Positions 24,274-32,433 of a stretch of 64,000 nucleotides of DNA are shown here, one piece after another. The DNA comes from Kribbella sp. NBC_01245 (lineage in GTDB: Bacteria; Actinomycetota; Actinomycetes; Propionibacteriales; Kribbellaceae). A model generated the notes under the pieces. The model was not told the origin of the DNA and did not search any database. It was given only the letters and a program-made list of their open reading frames with translations. The number at the start of each line of letters is the position of its first letter. The first letter of the stretch is position 1. The stretch is taken from the NCBI RefSeq assembly GCF_036226525.1, contig NZ_CP108487.1, forward strand, positions 62,001 to 126,000, in the 5' to 3' direction. A program made the translations under genes and the position numbers.

Positions 24274-26831
24274 GTAGCCCGTTGCTGGACCAGGTGACGT
24301 CGGTCAAGGTGAAGCTTGGCCTGCTGGTCGCGATCAGTGTCACCGTGGCCTCGATCGTCGCGGCGGTCGGCGCCGTTGGCGGTGTGCCGTTCTGGCTCAG
24401 CGTCCCGGTCACGGTGGCGCTGGCCCTCGCGGTGACCCAACTGCTGGCCGTGGGCATGACCTCACCACTGCGTGAGATGACGGTTGCCGCGCGGCGGATG
24501 GCCCGCGGCGACTACTCGGGCCGCGTTACCGCGACTTCGGTCGACGAGGTGGGCGAACTGGCCCGGGCGTTCAACCGGATGGCCGAGGACCTGGCCGCCG
24601 TCGATCGCCAGCGCCGCGAGCTCGTCGCCAACGTGAGCCATGAACTGCGCACCCCGCTCACCGCGTTGTGCGCCGTACTCGAGAATCTCGTGGATGGCGT
24701 GGCCGAGCCGGATCCCGTCGCGCTGCGAACCGCGCTCGACCAGGCCGAACGGCTTGCCACGCTGGCGTCCGACCTGCTCGACCTTGCTCGGGTGGACGCG
24801 GGCGAGGCGCAACTCTCGACCGAGCAGGTACCGGTAGGCGAGTTGCTGGAGCGCGCTGTCGCCGAGGCGCGAGTGACCGGTCGTGAGGTTCGGTACGACG
24901 TACGCGTGACGCCGTCGGAATTGACGGTCCCGGCCGATCCGGCCCGGCTGCACCAGTTGGTCGGCAACCTGCTCGACAACGCGTCGCGGCACAGCCCGGC
25001 CGGCGGCGTGGTGCGAATCATCGCGCAGGCCACGGCGACCGGTTGGCGGCTCGAGGTTGCCGACGAGGGGCCGGGTATTCCCGCCGCCGATCGGGATCGC
25101 GTGTTCGAGCGGTTCGGGACGTTGGCGGACTCCGAAGGCGGCGGCGGTACCGGGCTCGGCCTGGCCATCGCCCGCTGGGTGACCGACCTCCACGGCGGAA
25201 CGATCCACTTCGTCGAGCCGGAGCAGGGGACCACGGGCGCGCTCGTCCGCGTCGACCTGCCGCGGGAACCACGGCAACCCATTACGCCCATTCAGGAAGC
25301 CAGAAAGGCCCAGGAGATAGTCATGACGACGAACCCCGTCGAAAGCCCCAAACCCCCAGCACCTGCTGCGGCCGGGGTGCCCGAGTCGGGCATGGACACG
25401 CTGTTCGGCAAGTTCTGGCCCGAAGCCGGCGTGCCTGGCAACGTACGCGCCGTTCTCGGCAGTGTCGCGGTCGGCCTGCTGGCGGCGATCGTGCTGCCGT
25501 TCCGGGATGGCGGAGTCGGCACGTTCGCGGTGATCCTCGCGGCCGGAGGCGTGATCCTCGGGTTCAGTGCCAACCGGCGCTCGCGTTTCACCCTGGCCTG
25601 CGCCGCGTTGTGCGTGCTGCTTGCCGCGACCGTTCTCTTCCGGGACGCGGATTGGATCGTCGTCCTCTGCGTCCTGGCCGCTGGTGTGGTTTGCGTGGCG
25701 GGTCTGGTGAACGGGCGCAGCATGCCCGCGTTCGTGCTGGCCGGTTTCGCCTTGCCGCTCGCCGGGTTGCGCGGTCTTCCGTGGCTTGGTCGCTCCCTCC
25801 GTGCCGTCAGGGGTCTCGGGAAGAGTGCGGCGGCGATTCGTACGGTCATCTGGTCGTTGTTGGCGGTGCTCGTCTTCGGATTGCTGTTCGCCTCGGCCGA
25901 CGCGCTGTTCGCGAAGTGGGCGGACGCGATCGTGCCCGACCTGGACCTCGACACGTTCGTACTCCGCTCGTTCATCACCGTGGCGGTCGGCGGCGTGGTG
26001 CTCGCGGCGACGTACCTCGCGCTGAACCCGCCGCGCGTCGAGCCGGGCGGCGGTCCCGTGCGACCGGTCGCGCACCGCTACGAGTGGCTGGCGCCGGTGC
26101 TGCTGGTGGACCTGGTCTTCCTGGTTTTCCTTGCGGCGCAGGCAACGGCCAGCTTCGGTGGGCACGACTACCTCGAACGCATCACGGGTCTCACCTATGC
26201 GGAGTACGTCCACCAGGGCTTCGGTCAGCTCACTGTCGCCACTGCGCTCACGCTGCTCGTGGTGTGGGCGGCTGCTCGCAAGGCACCCCGTACGACGGCG
26301 GCGGACCGGCTCTGGCTACGCGGATCCCTTGGCCTGCTTTGCGTGCTGACATTGGTAGTGGTCGCCTCTGCGCTCTACCGGATGCATGTCTACCAGGAGG
26401 CGTACGGCTTCACCCAGCTCCGCTTGCTGGTCGACGTCTTCGAGGGTTGGCTGGGGCTGCTGGTGCTCGGCGTGATGGCGGCGGGCCTGACGCTTCGGGC
26501 GTCCTGGCTGCCGCGCGCCGCCTTGCTCAGCGGGACCGTCCTCCTGCTCGGCGTGGCCGCGATCAACCCGGACGCGTGGATCGCCCAGCGCAACATCGAC
26601 CGGTACGCCGAAACGGGTAAGGTCGATTGGTCTTACCTGCAAAGCCTTTCTGCCGACGCCGTGCCAGTACTCGCGACGCTTCCGCCCGACGTGGCCGCGT
26701 GCGCGCTGGACGGACAGAAGCCGAGCGACGACGACTGGCTCGAGTGGAACCTCGGCCGCCACCGCGCCGAATCCCGCCTACTCATCGCCCGCCCCTACAA
26801 CAGCGCCCTCTGCACCCAATCCACCCGCTAG
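24270..26831 (+). CDS. Sensor histidine kinase fused to DUF4173-type membrane protein
   Basis: An 853-residue fusion. The first half is a complete kinase: two membrane helices (about 12-70), HAMP (about 70-112), phospho-acceptor His124 in NVSHELRTP, N-box GNLLDNASRHS, G1 VADEGPGI and G2 GGGTGLGLAI, ending near residue 340. From residue 352 a second protein begins: a Pro-rich segment, then about ten membrane helices (390-745) and a soluble tail, in the style of DUF4173/DUF4153 proteins. Met352 (25323-25325) is preceded by AGGAGA at 25312-25317, a good ribosome binding site, so the second half may also be made separately. The kinase should phosphorylate the preceding regulator. Confidence 0.92.
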   Translation: MSSPLLDQVTSVKVKLGLLVAISVTVASIVAAVGAVGGVPFWLSVPVTVALALAVTQLLAVGMTSPLREMTVAARRMARGDYSGRVTATSVDEVGELARAFNRMAEDLAAVDRQRRELVANVSHELRTPLTALCAVLENLVDGVAEPDPVALRTALDQAERLATLASDLLDLARVDAGEAQLSTEQVPVGELLERAVAEARVTGREVRYDVRVTPSELTVPADPARLHQLVGNLLDNASRHSPAGGVVRIIAQATATGWRLEVADEGPGIPAADRDRVFERFGTLADSEGGGGTGLGLAIARWVTDLHGGTIHFVEPEQGTTGALVRVDLPREPRQPITPIQEARKAQEIVMTTNPVESPKPPAPAAAGVPESGMDTLFGKFWPEAGVPGNVRAVLGSVAVGLLAAIVLPFRDGGVGTFAVILAAGGVILGFSANRRSRFTLACAALCVLLAATVLFRDADWIVVLCVLAAGVVCVAGLVNGRSMPAFVLAGFALPLAGLRGLPWLGRSLRAVRGLGKSAAAIRTVIWSLLAVLVFGLLFASADALFAKWADAIVPDLDLDTFVLRSFITVAVGGVVLAATYLALNPPRVEPGGGPVRPVAHRYEWLAPVLLVDLVFLVFLAAQATASFGGHDYLERITGLTYAEYVHQGFGQLTVATALTLLVVWAAARKAPRTTAADRLWLRGSLGLLCVLTLVVVASALYRMHVYQEAYGFTQLRLLVDVFEGWLGLLVLGVMAAGLTLRASWLPRAALLSGTVLLLGVAAINPDAWIAQRNIDRYAETGKVDWSYLQSLSADAVPVLATLPPDVAACALDGQKPSDDDWLEWNLGRHRAESRLLIARPYNSALCTQSTR
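25312..25325 (+). promoter_or_regulatory. Internal ribosome binding site and in-frame ATG
   Basis: AGGAGA (25312-25317) lies five bases before ATG 25323, inside and in frame with the kinase fusion gene. It looks like the retained start of a once separate DUF4173-type gene. There is no stop codon between the kinase part and this ATG. Confidence 0.6.
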
Positions 26832-27823
26832 CACCCCGTACTGCGAGTCCAGCGATCGAAATCCGTCGGCGTGACGTTGCTGCCGCAGAGGATCGTCGCG
26901 ACGGTCTTGCCGTCGAACCGGCCTCCGCCCTCGAGGATCGACGCGACTCCCAGGGCTGCGGCTGGTTCGACCACCAGGCCGGCGTGCACGTAGAGAAGGC
27001 GCATTGCTTCGACGATGCCGCCTTCGGTGACCAGTAGTGCGTCATCCACGACCGCCAGGAGATCGTCGAGCACCTCCGGGATGACATAGCGGCCCGCGAC
27101 GCCGTCGGCGATGGTATTCGGGCGCCCAACCTCGATCGGCCGGCCCGCTCGCCATGCCAGCGTCATCGCCGGCGCGTTCTCGGGTTGGACACAGATGACC
27201 TCGGTGTGGGTTTTGCGCAGACTCTTCAGCGCAAAACCGACCCCGGACGCCATCGCGCCGGCGCCTAACGAGATCAGCACCGCGTCGAGGTCGCCGGGTA
27301 GTTCCGAGAGCTCAACGCCGATCGTCGCTGCTCCCTCACAGGTGCCGAGGTCTTTGCTGTCCTCGACCAGAAACGCGCCGGTCTCGCTGGCATAGCGTTT
27401 GGCGGTTTCGAGGGCCTGCTCGATTTCCCCGTCGACCAGCACCACGTTGGCGCCGAGTGCCTTCATTCGCTCGGCCTTCAGTGCGTTGGCGGCCGACGAT
27501 GCGATCACCGTGACCCCGATGCCACGCAGCCGGCCGCTGAAGGCGAGCGCCTGACCAAGGTTCCCCGCGCTCGCGCAAACGACCTCCATCGTCCCTTCGC
27601 CGAGACGAGTGAGAACGGTCTCCGTACCCCGGCCTTTGAACGAGCGCGTCGGGTTAAGCGTCTCCACCTTCAGCACAAGCCGGCACCCCAGCACCTCGCT
27701 CAACGGCTCACACTCGTACTGCGGCGTGTCGACGAACAACGGATTGATCTGGCCACGGGCGAGCAAAATCCTCGCAAGGTCCAACCGCACACAAACCTCC
27801 GGCGTCATCTCGATCAACGTCAC
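26828..27823 (-). CDS. PLP-dependent threonine/serine ammonia-lyase-like enzyme
   Basis: A 331-residue fold-type II PLP enzyme. The Schiff-base lysine is Lys63 in NPTRSFKGRG, the substrate loop is SAGNLGQALA, and the phosphate-binding Gly loop is SLGAGAMASG. Size fits catabolic threonine or serine dehydratase (no C-terminal ACT domain), which would form 2-oxobutyrate or pyruvate. The gene is convergent with the kinase fusion and overlaps its last four bases. The start may be GTG 27823 or ATG 27808; neither has a good ribosome binding site. It has no operon partner, so catabolism versus detoxification cannot be decided. Confidence 0.9.
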   Translation of the reverse strand: MTLIEMTPEVCVRLDLARILLARGQINPLFVDTPQYECEPLSEVLGCRLVLKVETLNPTRSFKGRGTETVLTRLGEGTMEVVCASAGNLGQALAFSGRLRGIGVTVIASSAANALKAERMKALGANVVLVDGEIEQALETAKRYASETGAFLVEDSKDLGTCEGAATIGVELSELPGDLDAVLISLGAGAMASGVGFALKSLRKTHTEVICVQPENAPAMTLAWRAGRPIEVGRPNTIADGVAGRYVIPEVLDDLLAVVDDALLVTEGGIVEAMRLLYVHAGLVVEPAAALGVASILEGGGRFDGKTVATILCGSNVTPTDFDRWTRSTGC

Positions 27824-27892
27824 CCGCTTCGTCGGCTCGGGGCGCCCTGGACAAGCATCACCAGCCTACAAACCGTCTCAGGCCGCGGACGT

Positions 27893-27954
27893 GCCGTACG
27901 CGCTGCACTTCCTGCGCGGGCGCGCCGTACGCGCTGCACTTCCTGCGCGGGCGC
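27893..27954. repeat. 31-bp perfect tandem duplication
   Basis: Two adjacent identical 31-bp units beginning GCCGTACGCGCTGCACTTCC; a truncated third start (GCCGT) follows. They lie just upstream of the ammonia-lyase gene, on its promoter side, so they could influence its expression. Confidence 0.85.
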
Positions 27955-28060
27955 GCCGTTTCGAGGCGGTCGAGGCGGCGTGTTTGCGCTGGTAGAGGGT
28001 GTTTCCCGGGTGGGTTTGCGCGGTATGTCGGGTGTCTGCCGCGAGTGGTCGCCTTGAACC

Positions 28061-28104
28061 CTTTCCGCGAGTGGTCGCGTCGTGACGCGACCACTCGCGG
28101 AAAG
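28061..28104. repeat. Perfect 21-bp inverted repeat with 2-base loop, family B
   Basis: Arms 28061-28081 and 28084-28104 are perfectly complementary around GT and could extrude a cruciform or act as a strong hairpin. Each arm contains the 14-mer CCGCGAGTGGTCGC, and a third copy in direct orientation lies at 28039-28052. Single copies elsewhere in the window show that the half-arm is a dispersed element and the palindrome an inverted doublet of it. Confidence 0.9.
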
Positions 28105-28388
28105 AGAGGGGGGACGTGGGGGACGGTCGTTCGACCTGTACGAGTGCGGTAGGCGTCCGGTCGAGGCCAGGGTTGGGGCACGGCAATCCACGGAAACGAC
28201 AGGAGAGCCGGATTTCAGTTCCGTTGTTACGGCTGGGGTCTTGTGGTCCGAGGGTTTCGGGGTTGGCCGAATGCGGTGGACCGGTTTGATCTGCGCATGC
28301 CAGCGTGACGATTCACGCCGAGCCGAGTCTGAGTGGCGCTTTGTCTCACCGGCCAGGCGACCAAACTCGCGATCAGACGGAGGAAAGA

Positions 28389-28850
28389 ATGATCAAGGAA
28401 AGGCTCGGCAAGTGGGGCGCGCGTTCCGTGGCGCTCGCCATCGCGGTACTCCTCATGAGCATCGGCCTGAGCGCCCCCGCATCTGCAGGCACCTGCACGA
28501 CGCAGGGCTGCGGCGGTGAGGTCAGTAACAACACGGGCCTGTCGATCCGCATCGCCAACTGCTGGTCCGGGAGCTCCTCCTACTACTATGGGGACACGCT
28601 TCCCTGCGTGCAGCACCCGAACACCTGGGTTGAGTACAACGCAGATGTGGAGCTCCCAGCAGGCGACGAGTCGAAGTACCACTACTGGTACTACGACACC
28701 GATGCCGTCCGGTTCTTCAGGAACTGTGTCACCAAGTGGCACTACTGGGGCGGCTGGACCAACACAGTGGACCGGCGCGGTAAGAGCAGTCAGTGGATGA
28801 AATTCAGTAGCTTGGACCACATCTACATCGACAGCCAGGTCTGCTACTAG
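28389..28850 (+). CDS. Small secreted Cys/aromatic-rich protein
   Basis: A 153-residue exported protein. ATG 28389 has GAGGAAAG just upstream; the signal peptide ends at an Ala-x-Ala site (SAPASA) near residue 33. The mature ~120 residues contain six Cys, which could form three disulfides, and are unusually rich in Tyr and Trp (for example KYHYWYYDTDAV and TKWHYWGGW). No enzyme motif is seen. Such small, disulfide-rich extracellular proteins in actinobacteria include antimicrobial, lectin-like and wall-associated types, but I cannot assign this one. It stands alone between repeat-rich intergenic regions and has a slightly lower GC than its neighbours. Confidence 0.82.
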   Translation: MIKERLGKWGARSVALAIAVLLMSIGLSAPASAGTCTTQGCGGEVSNNTGLSIRIANCWSGSSSYYYGDTLPCVQHPNTWVEYNADVELPAGDESKYHYWYYDTDAVRFFRNCVTKWHYWGGWTNTVDRRGKSSQWMKFSSLDHIYIDSQVCY

Positions 28851-28896
28851 CAGTGCTTGGTCAGGTGGGTGATCTTCCCGTTGTACGCGCGTGAAG

Positions 28897-28955
28897 ACAG
28901 GGCCTCCCGGTAGCTCGGGAATGCGAATCTGACCGAGCGGACCTAGAGGCCCTGT
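28897..28955. terminator. Inverted repeat between convergent genes
   Basis: ACAGGGCCTC (28897-28906) pairs with GAGGCCCTGT (28946-28955); the 39-base loop has a smaller CCCG/CGGG hairpin. It lies between the secreted-protein gene and the convergent helicase gene, so a bidirectional terminator is the simplest reading. A remnant of a mobile element end is possible. Confidence 0.4.
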
Positions 28956-28989
28956 TGTCGTTGTTGTATGCGTCCGAGCCCATTCGGGG

Positions 28990-31900
28990 CTAGAGGGGGC
29001 GGGGGATGGCGGTGGTGGGGGTGAGGAAGAGGAGGAGTTGGGTGGCGGTGGGGTCGATGATGGCGGCGTAGGTGTTGAGTTGGGGGGCGTAGTAGGCGAC
29101 GCGTTCGTCGAGGGCGGCGGTGGGGATGGCGTCGGTTTTGTAGTCGATGATGACGAGGGTGCCGTCGTCTTCGCGGTAGATGAGGTCGACGAAACCTTCG
29201 AGGATCGTGCCGTCTGGTTGGACTGCTCCTACGTACGACTCGCGCCAGTGTTCGCGAACGGCGGCTCGGCGTACGGGCTCGGAGGTGAGGGCCGAGCGGA
29301 CCAGGGCTTCGACGATTTCGTCGTGGTCGGGGACGGCTTCGGCGATGCATTGGGAGGCGACGGCTTCGGGCAGGCCCGCGCCGGTGGCCAGGTCGATGAC
29401 TTGGAGGACGCCGTGCACGGCCCGGCCGATCGCCGTACCGTAGCGGCCCTTTGACCATGGCGGCAGCTCGAGATCCCTTGCACCCTTGGCCGTCGCGGGA
29501 TCCGAAGCAGCCGACTCGGCGGCGATGGGTGTGACGGCGGGCGCGGTGCCTTCGAGGCCGGAGGCGCTTTGGGCGGATTTGCGGCGGCTGGCGGCGCGGG
29601 CGGCGGTGATGCGGGTGGTCCACGTGTCGTGCGGCATGGGCGGGATGACCACGGGCTCGGGTGTTGGCACCGCCTCGGCCAAAGGCTCGGCGGTGAAGGA
29701 GACGGCGTTGGCCGAGGTCGCGCCGTCTGCACCGGCAAAGAGCTCGGCGTTGCTGGAGTGGGTGCGGTTGCCGGACCGGTGCAGGGAGACGACCAGGTGG
29801 TCGCGGGCCCGGGTGGCGGCGACGTAAAGCAGGCGGCGTCGTTCGTACGCGTCCATCTGTTCGTCGACGGGTTGGACCAGGTCGAAGTCCTCCGTTTGGA
29901 CCGACGCCTTGAGCTTCACCGCGTAACCGCCGTCGGCAGGCCAGAGCACCTGTACGCCGCGTTGGCGGTTCGGGGCGGCGGTCATACCCGACAGGACGAC
30001 GATCGGGAACTCGAGGCCTTTCGCGGCGTGAATCGTCATCACCCGTACGGCGTCCGCGTCCGTCTCGGGCAGGACGGCCTCGGCGACTCGCGAGGTCTCT
30101 TCGCCCTGGTGTGCGGCCCAGGCGAGGTACGACCGGAGGCCGCCGTGCTCGACCTCGGACCACGCGCGGGCCTGATCGATGACGAAGCGCAGGCGGCGCC
30201 AGGCATCGCGCGAACGCGGACCGGTAGTCGCGACCTCGAGCATTCGCCGATCGGCCACGATCTTGCCGAGGACCTCGCTCGGCGTCTGCCAGCGCGCGGC
30301 GTAATGCGCACCGCGAAGCCAGTCGATCGCCTCGCCGACCGGATGCGAGACCAGCTCCGGACGAATCGGCGCGGTCAGGGTGAACGAGCCGCCATCGCGT
30401 TTCCAGGTGAACAGGTCGTCATCGCCACAGCCGAACAACGGCGAGCGCAGTGCCGTCACGAGCGAGAGCTGGTCACTCGGATCGGCGAGGGCGCGGGCGC
30501 ACGCGAGCAGGTCGCGCACCTCGGCGGTCTGGTAGACCAGCGAGCTCGCCTCGGCGCGATACGCGATGCCGGCCGAGTCGAGCGCCTCTTCGAGATAGGG
30601 GAGTGAAGTCCGAGCGGGCACCAGCACGGCGATGTCGCCAAGCCCGGCCGGACGCCAAGCCTGCGTCTGCTCGTCGTACACCTGCCACTCGTCGCGCAAC
30701 GCCTGCCCCACCACGCCGGCGACATCGGCGGCCTCGCGCTCGCGCAACACCGAAGCCTGCGCCCGCGGCAAATCCTGATGCGGCTCAGCCCCAAGCACGA
30801 CGACGGCCGGCCCACCCTGATCCGAAAAAGCCGAGGGATCCGCAACCGGCTCCTGTTGGGCAAGCGGCGACGGGAACTGGATCACCTTGGCCAGCGGCGC
30901 GGGCTCCGGATTCCCGAAGTCCCAATCGAGCTCGAGCTGATCCCCCTCAACCGACGTCCCCGGATCCGGCTCAGGTGGCGAGGCGAAGGGTGACCGATGC
31001 GGATCGAGCGGCTGGTACGACGGCTGCGCGCCGTCCGCCGGCTCGATCAGGCGCGCGAAGACGGCGTTCAGCCAGTCCAGGATCGGCGGCACAGTCCGGA
31101 AATTGGTGGTCAGGGCAACGGTCTCGCCGAGGTTGTCCTGCGCCGCCAGGTACGTCGCTATGTTGGCGCGGCGGAATCGGTAGATCGACTGCTTCGGGTC
31201 GCCGACCACGAACAACCGCCCGGGCGGCACCTCGACCTCACGCCAATCCGCGGCCGTCGCAGCGGCACCACCCGCGATCCGCACGGCCAGTTCGATCTGA
31301 ATCGGGTCCGTGTCCTGGAACTCGTCCAGCAGCAACCGCTGATACCGCTCCTGCAACGCATCCCGCACGGCTGGATCGCGTCGCAGCAGGTCCCGCGCGA
31401 GCACCAGCAGATCGTGGAACTCCAACCGCCCCTCGGCCCGCCGTAGCTCGGCCGATTCCAGCACGCGCACCGCGACCCAATGGGACAGATGCCGCAGACA
31501 CGCATCGAGCAGCAGGTCCACCAACGAGATGGCCAGATCCACCACCGTCGCGCAGTCGTCACGGAGTTTGGCGATATCGGGCCAGTTCTCCTTCCGCCCG
31601 AGCCGGCCGAACTTGAGCCCCCGGAACGACTGCAACAACGCGAGCTGCGACTCCTGGTCCGAAGCCGTCGAAAGCCACAACCCGGTCTCCTGCACCGCGA
31701 GCACTTTCGCCAGCAGCCGGTCATCGGCGTCACGGCACTCCGCCGCCTGGGCGCCGATCGCCGCGCACGCCGCGACCAGGCCGGACAGGTCGGGCATCGC
31801 GACCAGCTCGGGCGGTTCGACCAGCACACGATCGCCGATCAGGTCCCAGTCCTTGCCGAAGAGTTTCGCCAACGAACGCACGTGTTTGAGCTCGACACCA

Positions 31901-32433
31901 ACCGCCATCGCGAGTAGCAGCGGCTCGGCGATCGACTCGTCGTCGAGCAGTTGCCGTTGCAGCTCGGCCCAGCGCTCCTCGAAGGCGACCGACGAACCGA
32001 CCTCGTCGAGCACGTCGATCAACGGCGGCAACCCGGCCTCGATCGGATGGGCCATCAGCAGCTGTTGCGCGAACGAGTGCAATGTCCCGATCGAGGCGGA
32101 GTCCAGATCGTCCAACGCCTCAGCCGCCGCCTCCGCCAAAGCATCAGCCTCAACCGACAAAGCATCAGCCGAGCCTGCCGCCTGCAAAGCGCCATACCAA
32201 GCGTGCTCGAACTCCACCCGAAGCCGGTCCCGCAGCTCCGCGCCGGCCTTCTCGGTGAACGTCACGGCCGCGATCGAGCGCAACGGCACGCCATCTCGCA
32301 ACACCAACGTGGTGACGCGATCCACCAAGGCATGGGTCTTCCCCGAACCAGCACCGGCCTCGACGAACAAGGTCGTCGCGGTGTCGGTCTCGATCCGCGA
32401 GCGGGAAGCGGCGTCCGCGAACTCAGTCATCAA
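28990..32433 (-). CDS. UvrD/AddA-like helicase-nuclease
   Basis: An 1147-residue superfamily 1 helicase with a C-terminal RecB-type nuclease. Walker A is AGAGSGKT near residue 30, motif Ia VTFTEKAGAELRDRL, Walker B LLLDEFQDTD, motif IV LTTNFRT, and motif V VMTIHAAKGLEFPIVVLSG. The PD-(D/E)XK nuclease active site is GFVDLIYREDDG...IIDYKTD near residue 1080. With the nuclease encoded just upstream, overlapping by 11 bases, it forms an AddAB-type heterodimer for processing double-strand DNA ends before RecA loading. Actinobacteria usually rely on AdnAB or RecBCD; this pair may be an additional system. It is much longer than UvrD (about 720). Confidence 0.92.
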   Translation of the reverse strand: MMTEFADAASRSRIETDTATTLFVEAGAGSGKTHALVDRVTTLVLRDGVPLRSIAAVTFTEKAGAELRDRLRVEFEHAWYGALQAAGSADALSVEADALAEAAAEALDDLDSASIGTLHSFAQQLLMAHPIEAGLPPLIDVLDEVGSSVAFEERWAELQRQLLDDESIAEPLLLAMAVGVELKHVRSLAKLFGKDWDLIGDRVLVEPPELVAMPDLSGLVAACAAIGAQAAECRDADDRLLAKVLAVQETGLWLSTASDQESQLALLQSFRGLKFGRLGRKENWPDIAKLRDDCATVVDLAISLVDLLLDACLRHLSHWVAVRVLESAELRRAEGRLEFHDLLVLARDLLRRDPAVRDALQERYQRLLLDEFQDTDPIQIELAVRIAGGAAATAADWREVEVPPGRLFVVGDPKQSIYRFRRANIATYLAAQDNLGETVALTTNFRTVPPILDWLNAVFARLIEPADGAQPSYQPLDPHRSPFASPPEPDPGTSVEGDQLELDWDFGNPEPAPLAKVIQFPSPLAQQEPVADPSAFSDQGGPAVVVLGAEPHQDLPRAQASVLREREAADVAGVVGQALRDEWQVYDEQTQAWRPAGLGDIAVLVPARTSLPYLEEALDSAGIAYRAEASSLVYQTAEVRDLLACARALADPSDQLSLVTALRSPLFGCGDDDLFTWKRDGGSFTLTAPIRPELVSHPVGEAIDWLRGAHYAARWQTPSEVLGKIVADRRMLEVATTGPRSRDAWRRLRFVIDQARAWSEVEHGGLRSYLAWAAHQGEETSRVAEAVLPETDADAVRVMTIHAAKGLEFPIVVLSGMTAAPNRQRGVQVLWPADGGYAVKLKASVQTEDFDLVQPVDEQMDAYERRRLLYVAATRARDHLVVSLHRSGNRTHSSNAELFAGADGATSANAVSFTAEPLAEAVPTPEPVVIPPMPHDTWTTRITAARAASRRKSAQSASGLEGTAPAVTPIAAESAASDPATAKGARDLELPPWSKGRYGTAIGRAVHGVLQVIDLATGAGLPEAVASQCIAEAVPDHDEIVEALVRSALTSEPVRRAAVREHWRESYVGAVQPDGTILEGFVDLIYREDDGTLVIIDYKTDAIPTAALDERVAYYAPQLNTYAAIIDPTATQLLLFLTPTTAIPRPL

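Larger units (their letters stand above)
27824..28388. other. Repeat-rich intergenic region
   Basis: About 560 bases without a convincing gene. It holds a 31-bp tandem duplication (27893-27954), three copies of the family B 14-mer, and the perfect 44-base palindrome at 28061-28104. The last 100 bases carry the upstream region and ribosome binding site of the small secreted protein gene. The open frames are low-complexity read-through of the repeats. Confidence 0.6.

Noticed and set aside
24462-26213. 583-codon minus-strand frame opposite the kinase fusion
   Set aside because: Antisense shadow; plus-strand frame has all kinase motifs.
28897-28955. Insertion sequence ends
   Set aside because: No transposase frame or target duplication; the 10-bp inverted repeat between convergent genes is better read as a terminator.
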